Assembly: GCA_016713365.1 (NCBI GenBank)
Contig: JADJPG010000003.1
Coordinates: 124,001-188,000 of the forward strand
Length of the DNA stretch: 64,000 nt
Direction: 5' to 3'
Source: Verrucomicrobiota bacterium
Lineage (GTDB): Bacteria; Verrucomicrobiota; Verrucomicrobiia; Limisphaerales; JADJPG01
Shown: in pieces, positions 32,257-42,080 of the stretch
How the letters are laid out: every line of letters starts with the position of its first letter
How positions within the stretch are numbered: the first letter of the stretch is position 1
Program-made: the position numbers and the translations under genes
Notes under the pieces: model-generated
Database searches by the model: none
The model's input: only the letters and a program-made list of their open reading frames with translations
What the model was told of the DNA's origin: nothing

Positions 32257-34605
32257 ATGAAGTGGCCTGTCGTTTGGATCTTTAGCTGGGCGTTGCTGTC
32301 CGTCGTCTTCGGCGGCACTCCGGCGTCCGCACAGACGACGATCGTCCCCACGGGTTCCACCTGGCGTTATCTGGATACGGGCGTGGATGCCGGCACAGCA
32401 TGGCGAAACGTCATCTTTGACGACAGCGCATGGCTGGCCGGGCCGGCGCAACTCGGCTTCAGTTCGAATCCCCCGGAGAACGACGAGGCCACGGTCATCT
32501 CCCACCTCACCGAATTCGGCGAACCCATCACCACCTTCTACTTCCGCCACACGTTTGAAGTTCCCAACGCGGATCTCTACACCAACCTGATGGTTCGCCT
32601 GCGGCGGGATGACGGAGCCATCGTCTACCTCAATGGCATCGAAGTCTTCCGCAGCAACATGCCTTTGGGTCCGGTCGATTTCACCACGCTTGCAGCCCTC
32701 GCGCAGGACGACGGGACGTCCCTCTTTGCCGGACCCGCCGATCTCAACGCGCTTTTCACCGGGACGAACGTGCTCGCCGTCGAAGTTCATCAGAACGCAC
32801 TCTCCAGCACGGACGTCAGCTTCGATCTCGAATTGCTGGGGAACGTGACGTTCGAAAAACCGGCCGTCGCGATTCAATCGCCCGCGGACCGCGCAGTCAT
32901 CGGCTCGCCCACCGTCGTCCTGTTCGCGAACGCCTCCGACACCGATGGCGTCATCGCGCAAGTCGACTTCATGGACGGAACAGAGTTTCTCGGTTCGGTG
33001 ACCAACGCCCCGTTTGTGTTCACCAACTTCAACACCAGCGTCGGCACCCATTCCTTCACCGCGATTGCCATCGACAGCACCGGCCTCAGCTCAACCTCTG
33101 CGCCGGTCGTCATCACCATCGTGCCGGCCATCGTTCCCTCGCGGTCCGAGTGGCGGTATCTCGACGACGGTTCTGAGCCTCCTGCCGAGTGGAACACCGC
33201 GGCCTTCGACGACTCCGGGTGGTCCAATGGCATTGCCCAACTCGGATTCGGCGAAGGCGACGAAACCACCCTTATCCGACGTTCCAGCGAACTCTCCGGC
33301 ACCAACATCCTCGCCTTCTACTTTCGGCATAGGTTCGAAGTCAGCGACCCGGCGGCCATTTCCAGCCTCACGGTCCGCCTGCTCCGGGACGATGGCGGGA
33401 TTGTTTACCTCAACGGCACCGAAATCTTTCGCAACAACATGCCGGCCGGCCCGGTTAACTCATCGACCCTCGCCGCTGCCATCGCCGAGGACGCCGAACT
33501 CCGCGCCACCCGCGTGAATCCGCAGTTGTTGGTGGCGGGCGAGAACCTCATCGCGGTGGAGATTCACCAGGTGAACATCACCAGCAGCGACATCAGCTTC
33601 GACTTGGAACTGCTGCCAAATCTGGCTTCGCACGCGCCGCAGATCACCATCACGTCCCCCTCCAACGACACGGGCCTCCTTGGACCAACGGATGTCACCG
33701 CCGAAGCCCTGGCCACGGACGTGGATGACGCGATTGCGAGTGTGAGCTTTTATCTGGACGGCAGATTGACCGCCACGATCAGCGAAGAACCGTACGCCTT
33801 TGAATTCGAAGACCTCGTCGGCAATCACACCATCCGCGCCGTCGCCACCGACAGCCTCGGCCTGAGTTCGACCTCTGCCCCCGTCAACATCGGGATTGCC
33901 AGCACCGTCTCACTCATCGCCACCGGCGCCGTGTGGCGCTACTCGGACATTGGCGGCGATCAGGGCACCAACTGGCGCCGGCTAGATTTTGACGACAGCG
34001 CATGGCTCTCGGGAGCCGGCAAGCTGGGCACGAACGATTCCCCCACCACCGTGATCCGCATCCGCAACGCCAACAACCAGCAGATCAACACCTCGTACTA
34101 CCGGCACCAGTTCGGCGTCACAAATCTCGCCTCCATCACGAATCTCGCCTTCCGCGTGCTGCGCGATGACGGCTGTCTCGCCTACCTGAACGGCGTGGAG
34201 ATCTTCCGCATGAACATGCCCACGGGCACCGTCACGTTTAACACTCTCTCCCCCGTCGGCGTAGCAGGTGCGGACGAATCGACCTACTTCACCACCAACA
34301 TCAGCCCGGCCCTGCTCATCGAAGGCCTCAACGTCCTCGCGGTTGAGCTCCATCAATCCTCGGGCACCAGCGATGCAGGATTCGATCTTGGCCTCCGCGG
34401 AATCACCATTCCACCCGTCGTCTGCCCCCCATTGAGCATCTCGCACGTCGGGCCAGACGTTCGCATTTCGTGGACCGGGGAAGGCTTCATCCTCCAGGAA
34501 TCCGATCGCCCGGAAGGCCCGTACACCAATCGCCCCAGCCTCTCCAGTCCCCACCTCGTTTCTCCGCCACTCGGAAATCGTTTCTTCCGGCTGACCCGTC
34601 CCTGA
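32257..34605 (+). CDS. Secreted protein with three copies of a carbohydrate-binding-like beta-sandwich and Ig-like domains
   Basis: The ATG at 32257 gives MKWPVVWIFSWALLSVVFGG, a signal peptide. Three modules of about 180 residues begin GSTWRYLDTGVDAGTAWRNV, SEWRYLDDGSEPPAEWNTAA and AVWRYSDIGGDQGTNWRRLD. Each contains FDDSxW, a (Y/F)YRH or YFRH strand and LRRDDGAIVYLNGIEVFR-type motifs, a galactose-binding-like fold often seen next to lamin-tail domains in this phylum. Bacterial Ig domains (VDFMDGTEFLG, VSFYLDGRLTAT) separate them. The C-terminus ends GNRFFRLTRP. The function is unknown; polymer binding is an inference. The 282-base gap upstream is a divergent promoter region in which I see no clear boxes. 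Confidence 0.8.
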   Translation: MKWPVVWIFSWALLSVVFGGTPASAQTTIVPTGSTWRYLDTGVDAGTAWRNVIFDDSAWLAGPAQLGFSSNPPENDEATVISHLTEFGEPITTFYFRHTFEVPNADLYTNLMVRLRRDDGAIVYLNGIEVFRSNMPLGPVDFTTLAALAQDDGTSLFAGPADLNALFTGTNVLAVEVHQNALSSTDVSFDLELLGNVTFEKPAVAIQSPADRAVIGSPTVVLFANASDTDGVIAQVDFMDGTEFLGSVTNAPFVFTNFNTSVGTHSFTAIAIDSTGLSSTSAPVVITIVPAIVPSRSEWRYLDDGSEPPAEWNTAAFDDSGWSNGIAQLGFGEGDETTLIRRSSELSGTNILAFYFRHRFEVSDPAAISSLTVRLLRDDGGIVYLNGTEIFRNNMPAGPVNSSTLAAAIAEDAELRATRVNPQLLVAGENLIAVEIHQVNITSSDISFDLELLPNLASHAPQITITSPSNDTGLLGPTDVTAEALATDVDDAIASVSFYLDGRLTATISEEPYAFEFEDLVGNHTIRAVATDSLGLSSTSAPVNIGIASTVSLIATGAVWRYSDIGGDQGTNWRRLDFDDSAWLSGAGKLGTNDSPTTVIRIRNANNQQINTSYYRHQFGVTNLASITNLAFRVLRDDGCLAYLNGVEIFRMNMPTGTVTFNTLSPVGVAGADESTYFTTNISPALLIEGLNVLAVELHQSSGTSDAGFDLGLRGITIPPVVCPPLSISHVGPDVRISWTGEGFILQESDRPEGPYTNRPSLSSPHLVSPPLGNRFFRLTRP

Positions 34606-34719
34606 CCCCTCGCCGCGAAAAGGCGTTTCATTCCCGAGGGCGCGGCGACAATTCCGTTGCCTCACCCCGGCCCGCGATTAAACTCCGCTCGAAATTTTTC
34701 CGGTCCGACGCCGCACCTG

Positions 34720-35253
34720 ATGAAGAACATTGTCTATTTCGATCTCGAAACGCAAAAGTCCGCCGACGAAGTGGGCGGCTGGGACAAGATCCGCGACATG
34801 CGGATGAGCATCGGCGTGACCTACAGCACGGCGCGCGGCGATTACCGCATCTACGGCGAGAAAGACGTCGATGAACTGCTGACCGAACTTCAGCGCGCCG
34901 ATCTCGTCGTGGGATTCAACAACCTCGGCTTCGACTACGAGGTGCTCCACGGCTACACCATTCTCGATCTCACCCAGCTCCCCACGCTGGACATGCTCGT
35001 GGAGATCAAAAAGATCCTGCCGCACCGTCTCTCGCTTGACTCCATTGCGCACGCGACCATGGGTGTGGAGAAAACCGCCGAGGGCCTCCAGGCCATCCGC
35101 TGGTTCAAGGAAGGCAAGCTCCTGGAGATCGCGGAATACTGCTGCTACGACGTGAAGATCACGAAGCTCGTCTACGAATACGGCGCGGCCAACAAGCAGC
35201 TCTTTTACACGAACAAGTTCGGCGCGAAACTCTCGGTGGCGGTCGGCTGGTAA
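34720..35253 (+). CDS. RNase H-fold (DEDD/YprB-like) exonuclease domain protein
   Basis: The ATG at 34720 gives MKNIVYFDLETQKSADEVGG, with the DxE motif of DEDD 3'-5' exonucleases at residues 8 and 10. Exo II is seen in ADLVVGFNNLGFDYEVL. The Exo III region is CCYDVKITKLVYEYG, with Asp in place. At 177 residues it is a stand-alone nuclease domain like YprB/RNase_H_2, usually fused to helicases. No helicase is adjacent. It may process nucleic acids in repair or RNA decay, but the substrate is unknown. A strong hairpin terminator follows. Confidence 0.75.
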   Translation: MKNIVYFDLETQKSADEVGGWDKIRDMRMSIGVTYSTARGDYRIYGEKDVDELLTELQRADLVVGFNNLGFDYEVLHGYTILDLTQLPTLDMLVEIKKILPHRLSLDSIAHATMGVEKTAEGLQAIRWFKEGKLLEIAEYCCYDVKITKLVYEYGAANKQLFYTNKFGAKLSVAVGW

Positions 35254-35274
35254 ATGCGTTCTCCGAAAAAGAAC

Positions 35275-35304
35275 GGGGCGAATCACCTGACGGCGATTCG
35301 CCCC
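35275..35304. terminator. Bidirectional rho-independent terminator
   Basis: GGGGCGAATC (35275-35284) and GATTCGCCCC (35295-35304) form a perfect 10-bp stem with a 10-base loop. On the plus strand GCTTGTTTT follows, and on the minus strand GTTCTTTTTC. It serves the exonuclease gene and the convergent Calx-beta gene. Confidence 0.88.
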
Positions 35305-35324
35305 GCTTGTTTTGGAGTCAGTGC

Positions 35325-38300
35325 CTATCGGCGCGCAGCGCGAATGGTCCGTGACGCCGGATCGTTGTCCTGAATCGTCACCGTCACCGCGGAGTTTTCA
35401 CCCAGGGAAACCCCTGACGTCGGACTGCTCAGAGTCACTGTGAACTCCTCATCTTCCTCGTCAGCCGTGTCATTGATGATCGGGATGCTGATCGTCTTGG
35501 CCTTCGCATTGGAACCGAAACTCAACGTTCCCGTCTTCGTCGTGTAGTCCGAGCCCGCCGTCGCGGAATCGTCCGCCGTGGTGTATTGAACCGTGATGGT
35601 GCCTTTGAGCGGCCCCGAGCGCGTCACCGTCAGGACGAGGTTCTTCACCCCCTCTACGATGTTGGTGCCTGAAACGCTGAACTGCAGCGAGCGCTCGTCG
35701 TCCTGGATGTTCAGCACGGCGTTCGTGCGCGACCCGAGGCGGGCGCCGCCGGTCGGATTGGCGAGGGACAGCAGCACGGTCTCGTTTCCATCCGGATCCA
35801 GATCGTCCGTGATGTCGATCGTGAAGGTGACCTTGGTTTGGTTCTCGTCAAACGTGATAGTCGTCCCATCGAAGTCGGCATAGTCGTCGTCCGCCGTGGC
35901 CGTGCCGCCGGCATTGATGACATCCACAGAGACGCCCGCCGCCTTGCCGCTCGACCGCGTGAGCGTGATGGTCGCCGTCGCGCCAGTTTCAGTGATGGAG
36001 TAGGTCGCCGCGCTGAAGGCGATTACGCCAGCCGTGTCATCATCGATGATGGTCAGCGTTGCCGAATCCCGCTCGCCAAGCGTGGCGCCACCGGTTGGAT
36101 TGCTGATCGAGAGCAGCACAGTTTCGTTGGTTTCGTCAAACGGATCGTTCAACAGAGGAATCTCAATCTTCAAGGCGTTGGCGCCCGCTTCGAATTCAAT
36201 CGTCTCCGTCACGCCGGTGTAATCGTCGCCGTCCTCGGCGCTGCCATCTTCCGTCGTGAAGTCGAAGGTGACGCCGGCGGCGTCGCCACCCGTGCGGGTC
36301 ACAATGACCACGGCCACCGCAGCGGACTCCTTCACCGTGAATCCGGCGACCTTGAAGTTCAGTTCACCACCGACGTCGTCGTCGACGAGGGTCACAACCG
36401 CTTCAGTGAGATTTCCGAGCTGACCGCCGTCCGGATTGCTCAATTCGATCCCGAAGGCTTCGTCGCCTTCCACCACTTCATCGCGAAGGATGCGAATCGG
36501 AACGGTGCGGCTGGAAACTCCGGGGCCGAACGTGACCGTCACGTTCGTGCCGCCAAAGTCAGCGTCCGCTTCCGCCGTATCATCAATCGTGGAAAGATCG
36601 ACCGTCGAGGTTCCCGTGGTGGGACCGGAGCGCGTCACCGTCACCACGACCGTCGCCGCCGCTTCACTCGCCGTGTAGGCTTCGGCGGAAAGCTGGAACG
36701 AAACTTCATCATCCACGATCTGCACCGTGGCGTTGGTTCCTTTTCCGAGCGTGGCGCCGCCCATCGGATTGGTCAGCTGGAGCAGGACGGTTTCGTCGCC
36801 TTCGGAATCCGGATCATCGTTGATGATCAGCGAGAGTGTCGCCGTGGTTTCGCCCGCGGCAAACTCCACTGTTTCGCTGCCCAGCGAGTAATCCTCGTCC
36901 GTCGTCGCCGTGCCGCCGGTGACGGTGACATCCACCGTAACACCTTCCGCTGTGCCGCCCGAGCGCGTCAACGTGACCACCGCTTCGCCGTCCGTCTCGT
37001 CGACCTTGATCGCCGCCGCGCTGAACTTGATTTCACCCGCCGAGTCGTTGTCCGTGATGATCACGGACGCAACGTTCTTCGTGCCGAGGGAAGCGCCGCC
37101 GCCCGGGGCATCCAGAACGACCTCGAACGTCTCGTTGGTCTCGTCGAAGTCATCGTTGTTCAACCCGATCACAATCGTCTGGCTCGTCACCCCATCCGGG
37201 AAGGTCAGCGTGCCGAAGTCCGACGTGAAGTCCTCTTCGCCGAGCGCGCCGCCATCGACAGTAAGGTAGTCGACCGTCACCTCGCCCGCCTTGCCGCCCG
37301 TGCGCGTGACCGTGAGGGTCACCGAGGCGGAAGACTCTCCCACGACATAGCTGACCGCGCTGAACTGCAGCAGGCCCGCGGTACCAGGAGTGTCGTTGTC
37401 AGTGACAATCATCACCGCGTTGCTCTGGCTGCCGAGCGTGGCGCCGCCCGTCGGATTGGACAGCGTCAGGCGAATCGTCTCGTTCGTCTCGAACACGCTG
37501 TCGTCGATGACCTCAAAGGTGAAGGTGACGCTCGTCTCGCCTTCTGCGAAATCCAGCGTTCCTTCCGTCGGCACATAGTCCGCGTCCGCCATGGCTGTGC
37601 CGTCCGCCGTGCTGAAATCAACGGTCACTGCGCCTTCGCTGCCGCCGCTGCGCGTGATGGTGAATTCCGCCGTTGAGTTTGTTTCGCTCACCGTGAAGGT
37701 GGCAGCGGAGAACTGGAACTGCCCTTCCGCGGGCGGAGGAGTGACGGTGTTGAGCAGGATGAACGTCGCCTTGGCGTAAGCCGCCATCGCTTTCGCACCC
37801 GGATAGGAGTTCGTATTGATCGTGACAAACTTCGCAAGGAACACGCTGCACTTGTATTCCGTGCCCGGCGCGAGGGTGCCGGCGGGAATGACCACGGAGG
37901 TGGACTTGCCGTTCAGGGAATCCGGCTCGCCGGGACCGGAACTTTCGAAGACTGACCCAAACTCGTCCTCAACGTTGACCATCACGAAGTCATTCGAAGT
38001 GGCGCCCGAAAGAGCCTCCCAGGTGAGCGTGAAGTCCGCGTAGGCATCCACGCTCTGGGCAGCCGCCCAGTTCGAAATGCGCGGAGTAGCCGGATAATTG
38101 TCACCGGTAAGACTCAGGCTCGACGTGCGATTGCTGCCGCTGCCAGTGGTGATCTGGAACTGGTAACTGCCGCTGTTGAACACACTGTCCATCGCGGACT
38201 TGGTGGGGAAACGTCCCTGAACTCGGAACGTTCCGCCGTCCTCCGCGCCGCCGCCTTCGTTCGCCGCGAGGCCGGTGATGAACACGCTCTCCAGCTCCAT

Positions 38301-38771
38301 GGGGTAATTGGTGCCCTTGGGCGAACGCAGCACAACGTTGGTGATGGATTCCCAGTAACTGCCTTCCACGAAGGCTTCGAAGTGGAACGGTTGATTCGTC
38401 CCGAGCACCGGTGCGCCTGTGCCCGTCTGCATGAACTCCTGGCCTTTGAAGAGAACAATCTCGCTCACTTCCGGGCCGGTTCCGCTGCCGCCGCCACCAT
38501 TGACGGTGAGCACAAAGGTCTTCTCGTCGGACTCATCGAAGATGTCGATGACGCGGAAGGTCAGGGTGAAACGTCCGCCGGATTCCGGTGTGCCCGAGAT
38601 CTCGCCGGTGTCGCCATTGAGTTCCAGTCCCGGAGGAAGTTCGCCGCTGATCAAGTTCCAGAAGTACGGCTGTTCACCACCCGTGGCTTCGATCGTGAAA
38701 GAGTAGTTCGTGCCGACGATGCCGGAAGGGAGGCTCAGTAGTGGATTGGCAGTCGCCGGCGGCGGCGTCAC
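35325..38771 (-). CDS. Seven Calx-beta domain protein, C-terminal part of a larger broken gene
   Basis: It starts at a GTG right after a TAG and has no signal peptide. It opens with a putative Ig (He_PIG) domain (LPSGIVGTNYSFTIEATGGE), then a module matching the upstream gene (VLFKGQEFMQTGTGAPV; compare AVLKGQRWMQTNAGPAV). Seven Calx-beta domains of about 112 residues follow. Each runs from FSAATFTVSETNSTAEFTIT-type strands to NPTGGATLG and an acidic VTDNDT-type end, which bind Ca2+ in this family. Together with 38772-41843 it was probably one secreted protein of about 2,170 residues. Alone it would not be exported. The protein ends DPASRTIRAARR, 21 bases from the terminator. Confidence 0.75.
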   Translation of the reverse strand: MTPPPATANPLLSLPSGIVGTNYSFTIEATGGEQPYFWNLISGELPPGLELNGDTGEISGTPESGGRFTLTFRVIDIFDESDEKTFVLTVNGGGGSGTGPEVSEIVLFKGQEFMQTGTGAPVLGTNQPFHFEAFVEGSYWESITNVVLRSPKGTNYPMELESVFITGLAANEGGGAEDGGTFRVQGRFPTKSAMDSVFNSGSYQFQITTGSGSNRTSSLSLTGDNYPATPRISNWAAAQSVDAYADFTLTWEALSGATSNDFVMVNVEDEFGSVFESSGPGEPDSLNGKSTSVVIPAGTLAPGTEYKCSVFLAKFVTINTNSYPGAKAMAAYAKATFILLNTVTPPPAEGQFQFSAATFTVSETNSTAEFTITRSGGSEGAVTVDFSTADGTAMADADYVPTEGTLDFAEGETSVTFTFEVIDDSVFETNETIRLTLSNPTGGATLGSQSNAVMIVTDNDTPGTAGLLQFSAVSYVVGESSASVTLTVTRTGGKAGEVTVDYLTVDGGALGEEDFTSDFGTLTFPDGVTSQTIVIGLNNDDFDETNETFEVVLDAPGGGASLGTKNVASVIITDNDSAGEIKFSAAAIKVDETDGEAVVTLTRSGGTAEGVTVDVTVTGGTATTDEDYSLGSETVEFAAGETTATLSLIINDDPDSEGDETVLLQLTNPMGGATLGKGTNATVQIVDDEVSFQLSAEAYTASEAAATVVVTVTRSGPTTGTSTVDLSTIDDTAEADADFGGTNVTVTFGPGVSSRTVPIRILRDEVVEGDEAFGIELSNPDGGQLGNLTEAVVTLVDDDVGGELNFKVAGFTVKESAAVAVVIVTRTGGDAAGVTFDFTTEDGSAEDGDDYTGVTETIEFEAGANALKIEIPLLNDPFDETNETVLLSISNPTGGATLGERDSATLTIIDDDTAGVIAFSAATYSITETGATATITLTRSSGKAAGVSVDVINAGGTATADDDYADFDGTTITFDENQTKVTFTIDITDDLDPDGNETVLLSLANPTGGARLGSRTNAVLNIQDDERSLQFSVSGTNIVEGVKNLVLTVTRSGPLKGTITVQYTTADDSATAGSDYTTKTGTLSFGSNAKAKTISIPIINDTADEEDEEFTVTLSSPTSGVSLGENSAVTVTIQDNDPASRTIRAARR

Positions 38772-39330
38772 CTAACGGTTCCAAGTCGAGAGGAACGCTG
38801 TTCGCCGCGGCGTCGCGAACAGAAGTTCAATCGGCGATGACCTCGTTCCACGGAACAGGGTAATAGAAGACGTGCGAGGTCCCCGCCGGGCATCGGTTCC
38901 TAGCCATGACCCGCCTGATAAAGCGGTCCGCGATGGCTGTACAGGTCGAAGTCGATGGACATTACAAATTCCGGCGCGCTGATGGTCGTACCGTTGGTTT
39001 CTGCATAGCGGATGCGGACCTCCACTACGTTCCCGGCGTCATTCACAACTACAGTCGGGACGAGCAGCACCTGCTCCGGCGCGGGGTCTGGATCCAGGAG
39101 GTTGAACGACCGATCGTTGCCGCCATAATTGATTGTATAAACACCTCCGGGCGGGAACGGCGGGACGGCCACCAATGGCGAGCCATACAACGGACCAAAA
39201 GCGTCCTGGAAAGCGTCCATTGGTGGAGTTCCCCATTCCTGACCCCTCCGGCCCGGTGAACGTCACAGTCGCCGGTGGATTCGTATCCCACGTACCTCGT
39301 AAAGCAGCGCGTATTGCTGCAAGTCCAGTC
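38772..39330 (-). pseudogene. Indel-rich joint between the two halves of the Calx-beta gene
   Basis: Correct protein fragments occur in different minus-strand frames. LQQYALLYEVR lies near 39290-39330, then DTNPPATVTFTGPEGSGM in the main frame. DAFQDAFGPLYGSPLVAVPP through DLYSHRGPLYQAG runs from 39220 to 38900. GTSHVFYYPVPWNEVIAD (about 38820-38880) is followed by a stop and then RDAAANSVPLDLE, after which the downstream Calx-beta frame starts. Each piece aligns with the intact first copy of the same module upstream (ALANYSVQLDVRNATNTP, FGPLYRSDEFG, TSHVLAYPVPWDAVSS). At least five single-base lesions are needed. Confidence 0.75.
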
Positions 39331-41843
39331 GGGAAGTCGATGGTGCCATTAGTGCCGTCGAACGCGCCGGCCGGGAAATTGAAGACGAAGCCGATGCGGC
39401 CCGCGGCGCAATCCACCGGGGTTCCCGTGGTGGTCAGCGGAATGTGCGTTTCCGAAACGTAGCCGGCGATGCCCATCGCGCCGGGATAATCATTGGTGTT
39501 GAACGTGGTGAAATGTCCCACGAAGAACTTCACCTTGTATTGCTGGCCCGGACGCAACGTCCGCGCGCGAATGAGGAAGTTGGTCGCCGTTCCGGTCAGC
39601 GCATCCGACGAGCCCGGCGGACCAGTCGAGATGATGGTTTCATCCTGGCAGTCGTAGATTTCAAAGCTGACGTAGTCATCCTCCGTCGCACCGGAGATGG
39701 GCGCCCACGAGACGGTGAAGTCCGCCGTTGGATCGATCGCCTGGGCGGCGGTGAAGTTGGAGATTTGCGGAGCCGCCGGATACGCATCGCCACTGATGAG
39801 CAGTTGATTGGTCTTGCTGCCGTCGAACACACCTTCCGTCAGGACGGCGTAGTCACCGTTCGGGAACAGTTCATCGAGCGCATTCTTCGAGGCGAACGTT
39901 TGCTGCAACTCAAAGTTTTCTCCTTCGGTATCTTCCAGAACCTGCGGCGTGCTTCCCGGCGGAACGATCGACGCGGAGAGCAGTGATTCGCCGCCGTTTC
40001 CTTCGACGAAGCTCATGAACACATAACTTTCGCCGTCCGCGGCGACAGCCGGACCGGCATTGGTCTGCATCCAGCGTTGTCCCTTGAGCACGGCGAAGAA
40101 GCGAACGTCCGGGCCATTCGGCTCCTCACCGCCGCCGCCATTGGACTGGATGTTGATGAGGAATGTCTTCTCGGCGGAGGCATCGGTGGAGTCCATCACG
40201 CGGATGGTGACTTCAAACGCGCCGTTCGTGGCCGGATGGCCGATGATATTGCCGGTCTCCTCGGTGATCGTCAGCCCTTCTGGCAGATTGCCCGCCGCCA
40301 CGCTCCAACGATACGGCGGCTCTCCACCGTTGGCCGACAAGGATGCGCCGTAGGTTTGACCCACCACGCCACCGGGCAGTTCCTGGGTGACGATTTCCAC
40401 CATCGGCGGCGGTCCCGAATCGCGATGGAAGCCGGAGACGAACGTGTTCTTCGCGATGTCACGGAAGAGCATGTTGACGGAACTGACGGCGTCCCACGGC
40501 ACAGGATAGGCGAGGACATGTGAGGTGGCGGTGCGAGAAAGCGGTTCACCAAATTCGTCCGAGCGATACAGCGGACCGAACATGCTCTCAAGACTGAACG
40601 AGACGTCGTCCACGAACTCGGGAGCATCAATGCTCACACCGTTCGTATCCGCATAGCGCCATTGCACCTCCAGCACTTCATTGGACTCGTTCAACAGCAC
40701 CGTCGGGATAATCAGCATCTGCTGGCCGGCGGCATTCGGATCGAGAAGATTATAGCTCCAGATGATGCCGCCATAGTTCACGGTGTAAACACCTGCGGGC
40801 GGATAGGGCGGCAGCGAAATCTGCGGGGATACAAACCAAGCGCCCCACTCGCCCACGTCGCCATAGGCGTTCGTGGTGTTGTTCAAGCCCGAGCCGCCGG
40901 GCCCGCTGAAGGTGATACCAAGCGGCGTGTTGGTTGCATTCCGCACATCCAATTGCACGGAGTAATTCGCCAATGCCTGCGGGAAGGCGATCACGCCGTT
41001 CGTCTCGTCGAAACTGCCGGTCGGAAAGGTGAACACCATTTGCAGACGACCCGGAGGACAATCGACCGGCGTTCCGGTCGTGGTAATGGGCAGGAAGATT
41101 TCCTTCAAGTACCCGCCCGCGACGATGGCGCCGGGATAGCTGACGGTATTGAACGTGGTGAACTGGGCCACGATCATCTTCACCTTGTACATCATGCCGG
41201 GCCGCAGGCTGCGGGCGCGGATCACAAAATTGGTCGCCGTGCCGTTGAGCGCGTTGGGATCCCCGGGCGGCGGCGAGGAGACCACGTGTTCATCGGTGCA
41301 ATCCATGATCTCGATGCCGATGAAGTCACTCTCCGTCGCGCCAGAAATCGCTTCCCACGTCAGTGTGAAGTCGGCGCTCGGATCAATCGCCTGCGCCGCG
41401 CCAAAGGCATCGAAGTGCGGCGTGGAGGGATAAGTGTCGCCGGTGACGACGATGGTGTTGGTCTTGGAACCATCGTTCACCCCTTCGATTATTACCTGGT
41501 ACGTCCCGTTCGGGTAGGCGACGTCCAAGGTGCTCTGGGAGACAAACAACTCCTCCAGGCCACCATGGTTATTGCCGTCGCCTTCGAGCGCCACCACCGA
41601 GGCGTTGGGCAGCACCAGCGAACCATTGGTGATGGTCTCCGGGCCGCTCGCCTCCACCGACACCATGAATACATGGTTTGAATCGGGGACAAGGATCGCG
41701 GCGCTGGAGTTGGTCTGCATCCAGCGCTGTCCTTTGGCGAGGACGACGAACTTGGCGTCCGCGGCGTGGAGGTTGAATCCGGCAAATACCGCCAGCAGCA
41801 ATGCGGCAAAAATGCCCCTTCCTTGGGAAGAATGTTCCTTCAT
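39039..41843 (-). CDS. N-terminal part of the broken giant secreted Calx-beta protein
   Basis: The ATG at 41843 gives a signal peptide (GIFAALLLAVFAGFNLHAAD). Two long homologous modules follow. Each starts VLAKGQRWMQTN or AVLKGQRWMQTN, then YPNGTYQVIIEGVNDGSKTN-like strands, DFTLTWEAISGATESDF, and a YTVNYGG/LLDPN region. A He_PIG-type Ig domain lies between them (QELPGGVVGQTYGASLSANG). The second module goes out of frame after about 39330, and the last 90 or so residues (RGTWDTNPP onward, ending PDCSCE) are partly nonsense. The function is unknown, presumably extracellular. The gene is divergent from the pseudopilin gene; in the 237-base gap I see no certain promoter. Confidence 0.75.
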   Translation of the reverse strand: MKEHSSQGRGIFAALLLAVFAGFNLHAADAKFVVLAKGQRWMQTNSSAAILVPDSNHVFMVSVEASGPETITNGSLVLPNASVVALEGDGNNHGGLEELFVSQSTLDVAYPNGTYQVIIEGVNDGSKTNTIVVTGDTYPSTPHFDAFGAAQAIDPSADFTLTWEAISGATESDFIGIEIMDCTDEHVVSSPPPGDPNALNGTATNFVIRARSLRPGMMYKVKMIVAQFTTFNTVSYPGAIVAGGYLKEIFLPITTTGTPVDCPPGRLQMVFTFPTGSFDETNGVIAFPQALANYSVQLDVRNATNTPLGITFSGPGGSGLNNTTNAYGDVGEWGAWFVSPQISLPPYPPAGVYTVNYGGIIWSYNLLDPNAAGQQMLIIPTVLLNESNEVLEVQWRYADTNGVSIDAPEFVDDVSFSLESMFGPLYRSDEFGEPLSRTATSHVLAYPVPWDAVSSVNMLFRDIAKNTFVSGFHRDSGPPPMVEIVTQELPGGVVGQTYGASLSANGGEPPYRWSVAAGNLPEGLTITEETGNIIGHPATNGAFEVTIRVMDSTDASAEKTFLINIQSNGGGGEEPNGPDVRFFAVLKGQRWMQTNAGPAVAADGESYVFMSFVEGNGGESLLSASIVPPGSTPQVLEDTEGENFELQQTFASKNALDELFPNGDYAVLTEGVFDGSKTNQLLISGDAYPAAPQISNFTAAQAIDPTADFTVSWAPISGATEDDYVSFEIYDCQDETIISTGPPGSSDALTGTATNFLIRARTLRPGQQYKVKFFVGHFTTFNTNDYPGAMGIAGYVSETHIPLTTTGTPVDCAAGRIGFVFNFPAGAFDGTNGTIDFPTGLAAIRAALRGTWDTNPPATVTFTGPEGSGMGNSTNGRFPGRFWSVVWLAIGGRPAVPARRCLYNQLWRQRSVVQPPGSRPRAGAGAARPDCSCE

Positions 41844-42080
41844 GTTCTGTTTGTCTGTTTGTCCGAGTGTTTAACCGTTACCGGGCCCTTTTAGAACGCC
41901 CTGCCGGCCTTTGGCAGTGGGGCCGTCGCGCTATTTCTTCGCTCGCGGACGAAACCACAAAGCCCTGTTAAACAATTTCGGTGCCAATCGTTTCTCCGGC
42001 CCCGTCCTACGCCGTCCGGACTTTTCCCGAATAACCGGCCACCCTCCGCTCGTCGTAACTTCCATCGTTCAACACTGACT

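Noticed and set aside
35838..37676. 612-codon plus-strand frame opposite the Calx-beta gene
   Set aside because: It is a shadow of seven well-formed Calx-beta domains on the minus strand.
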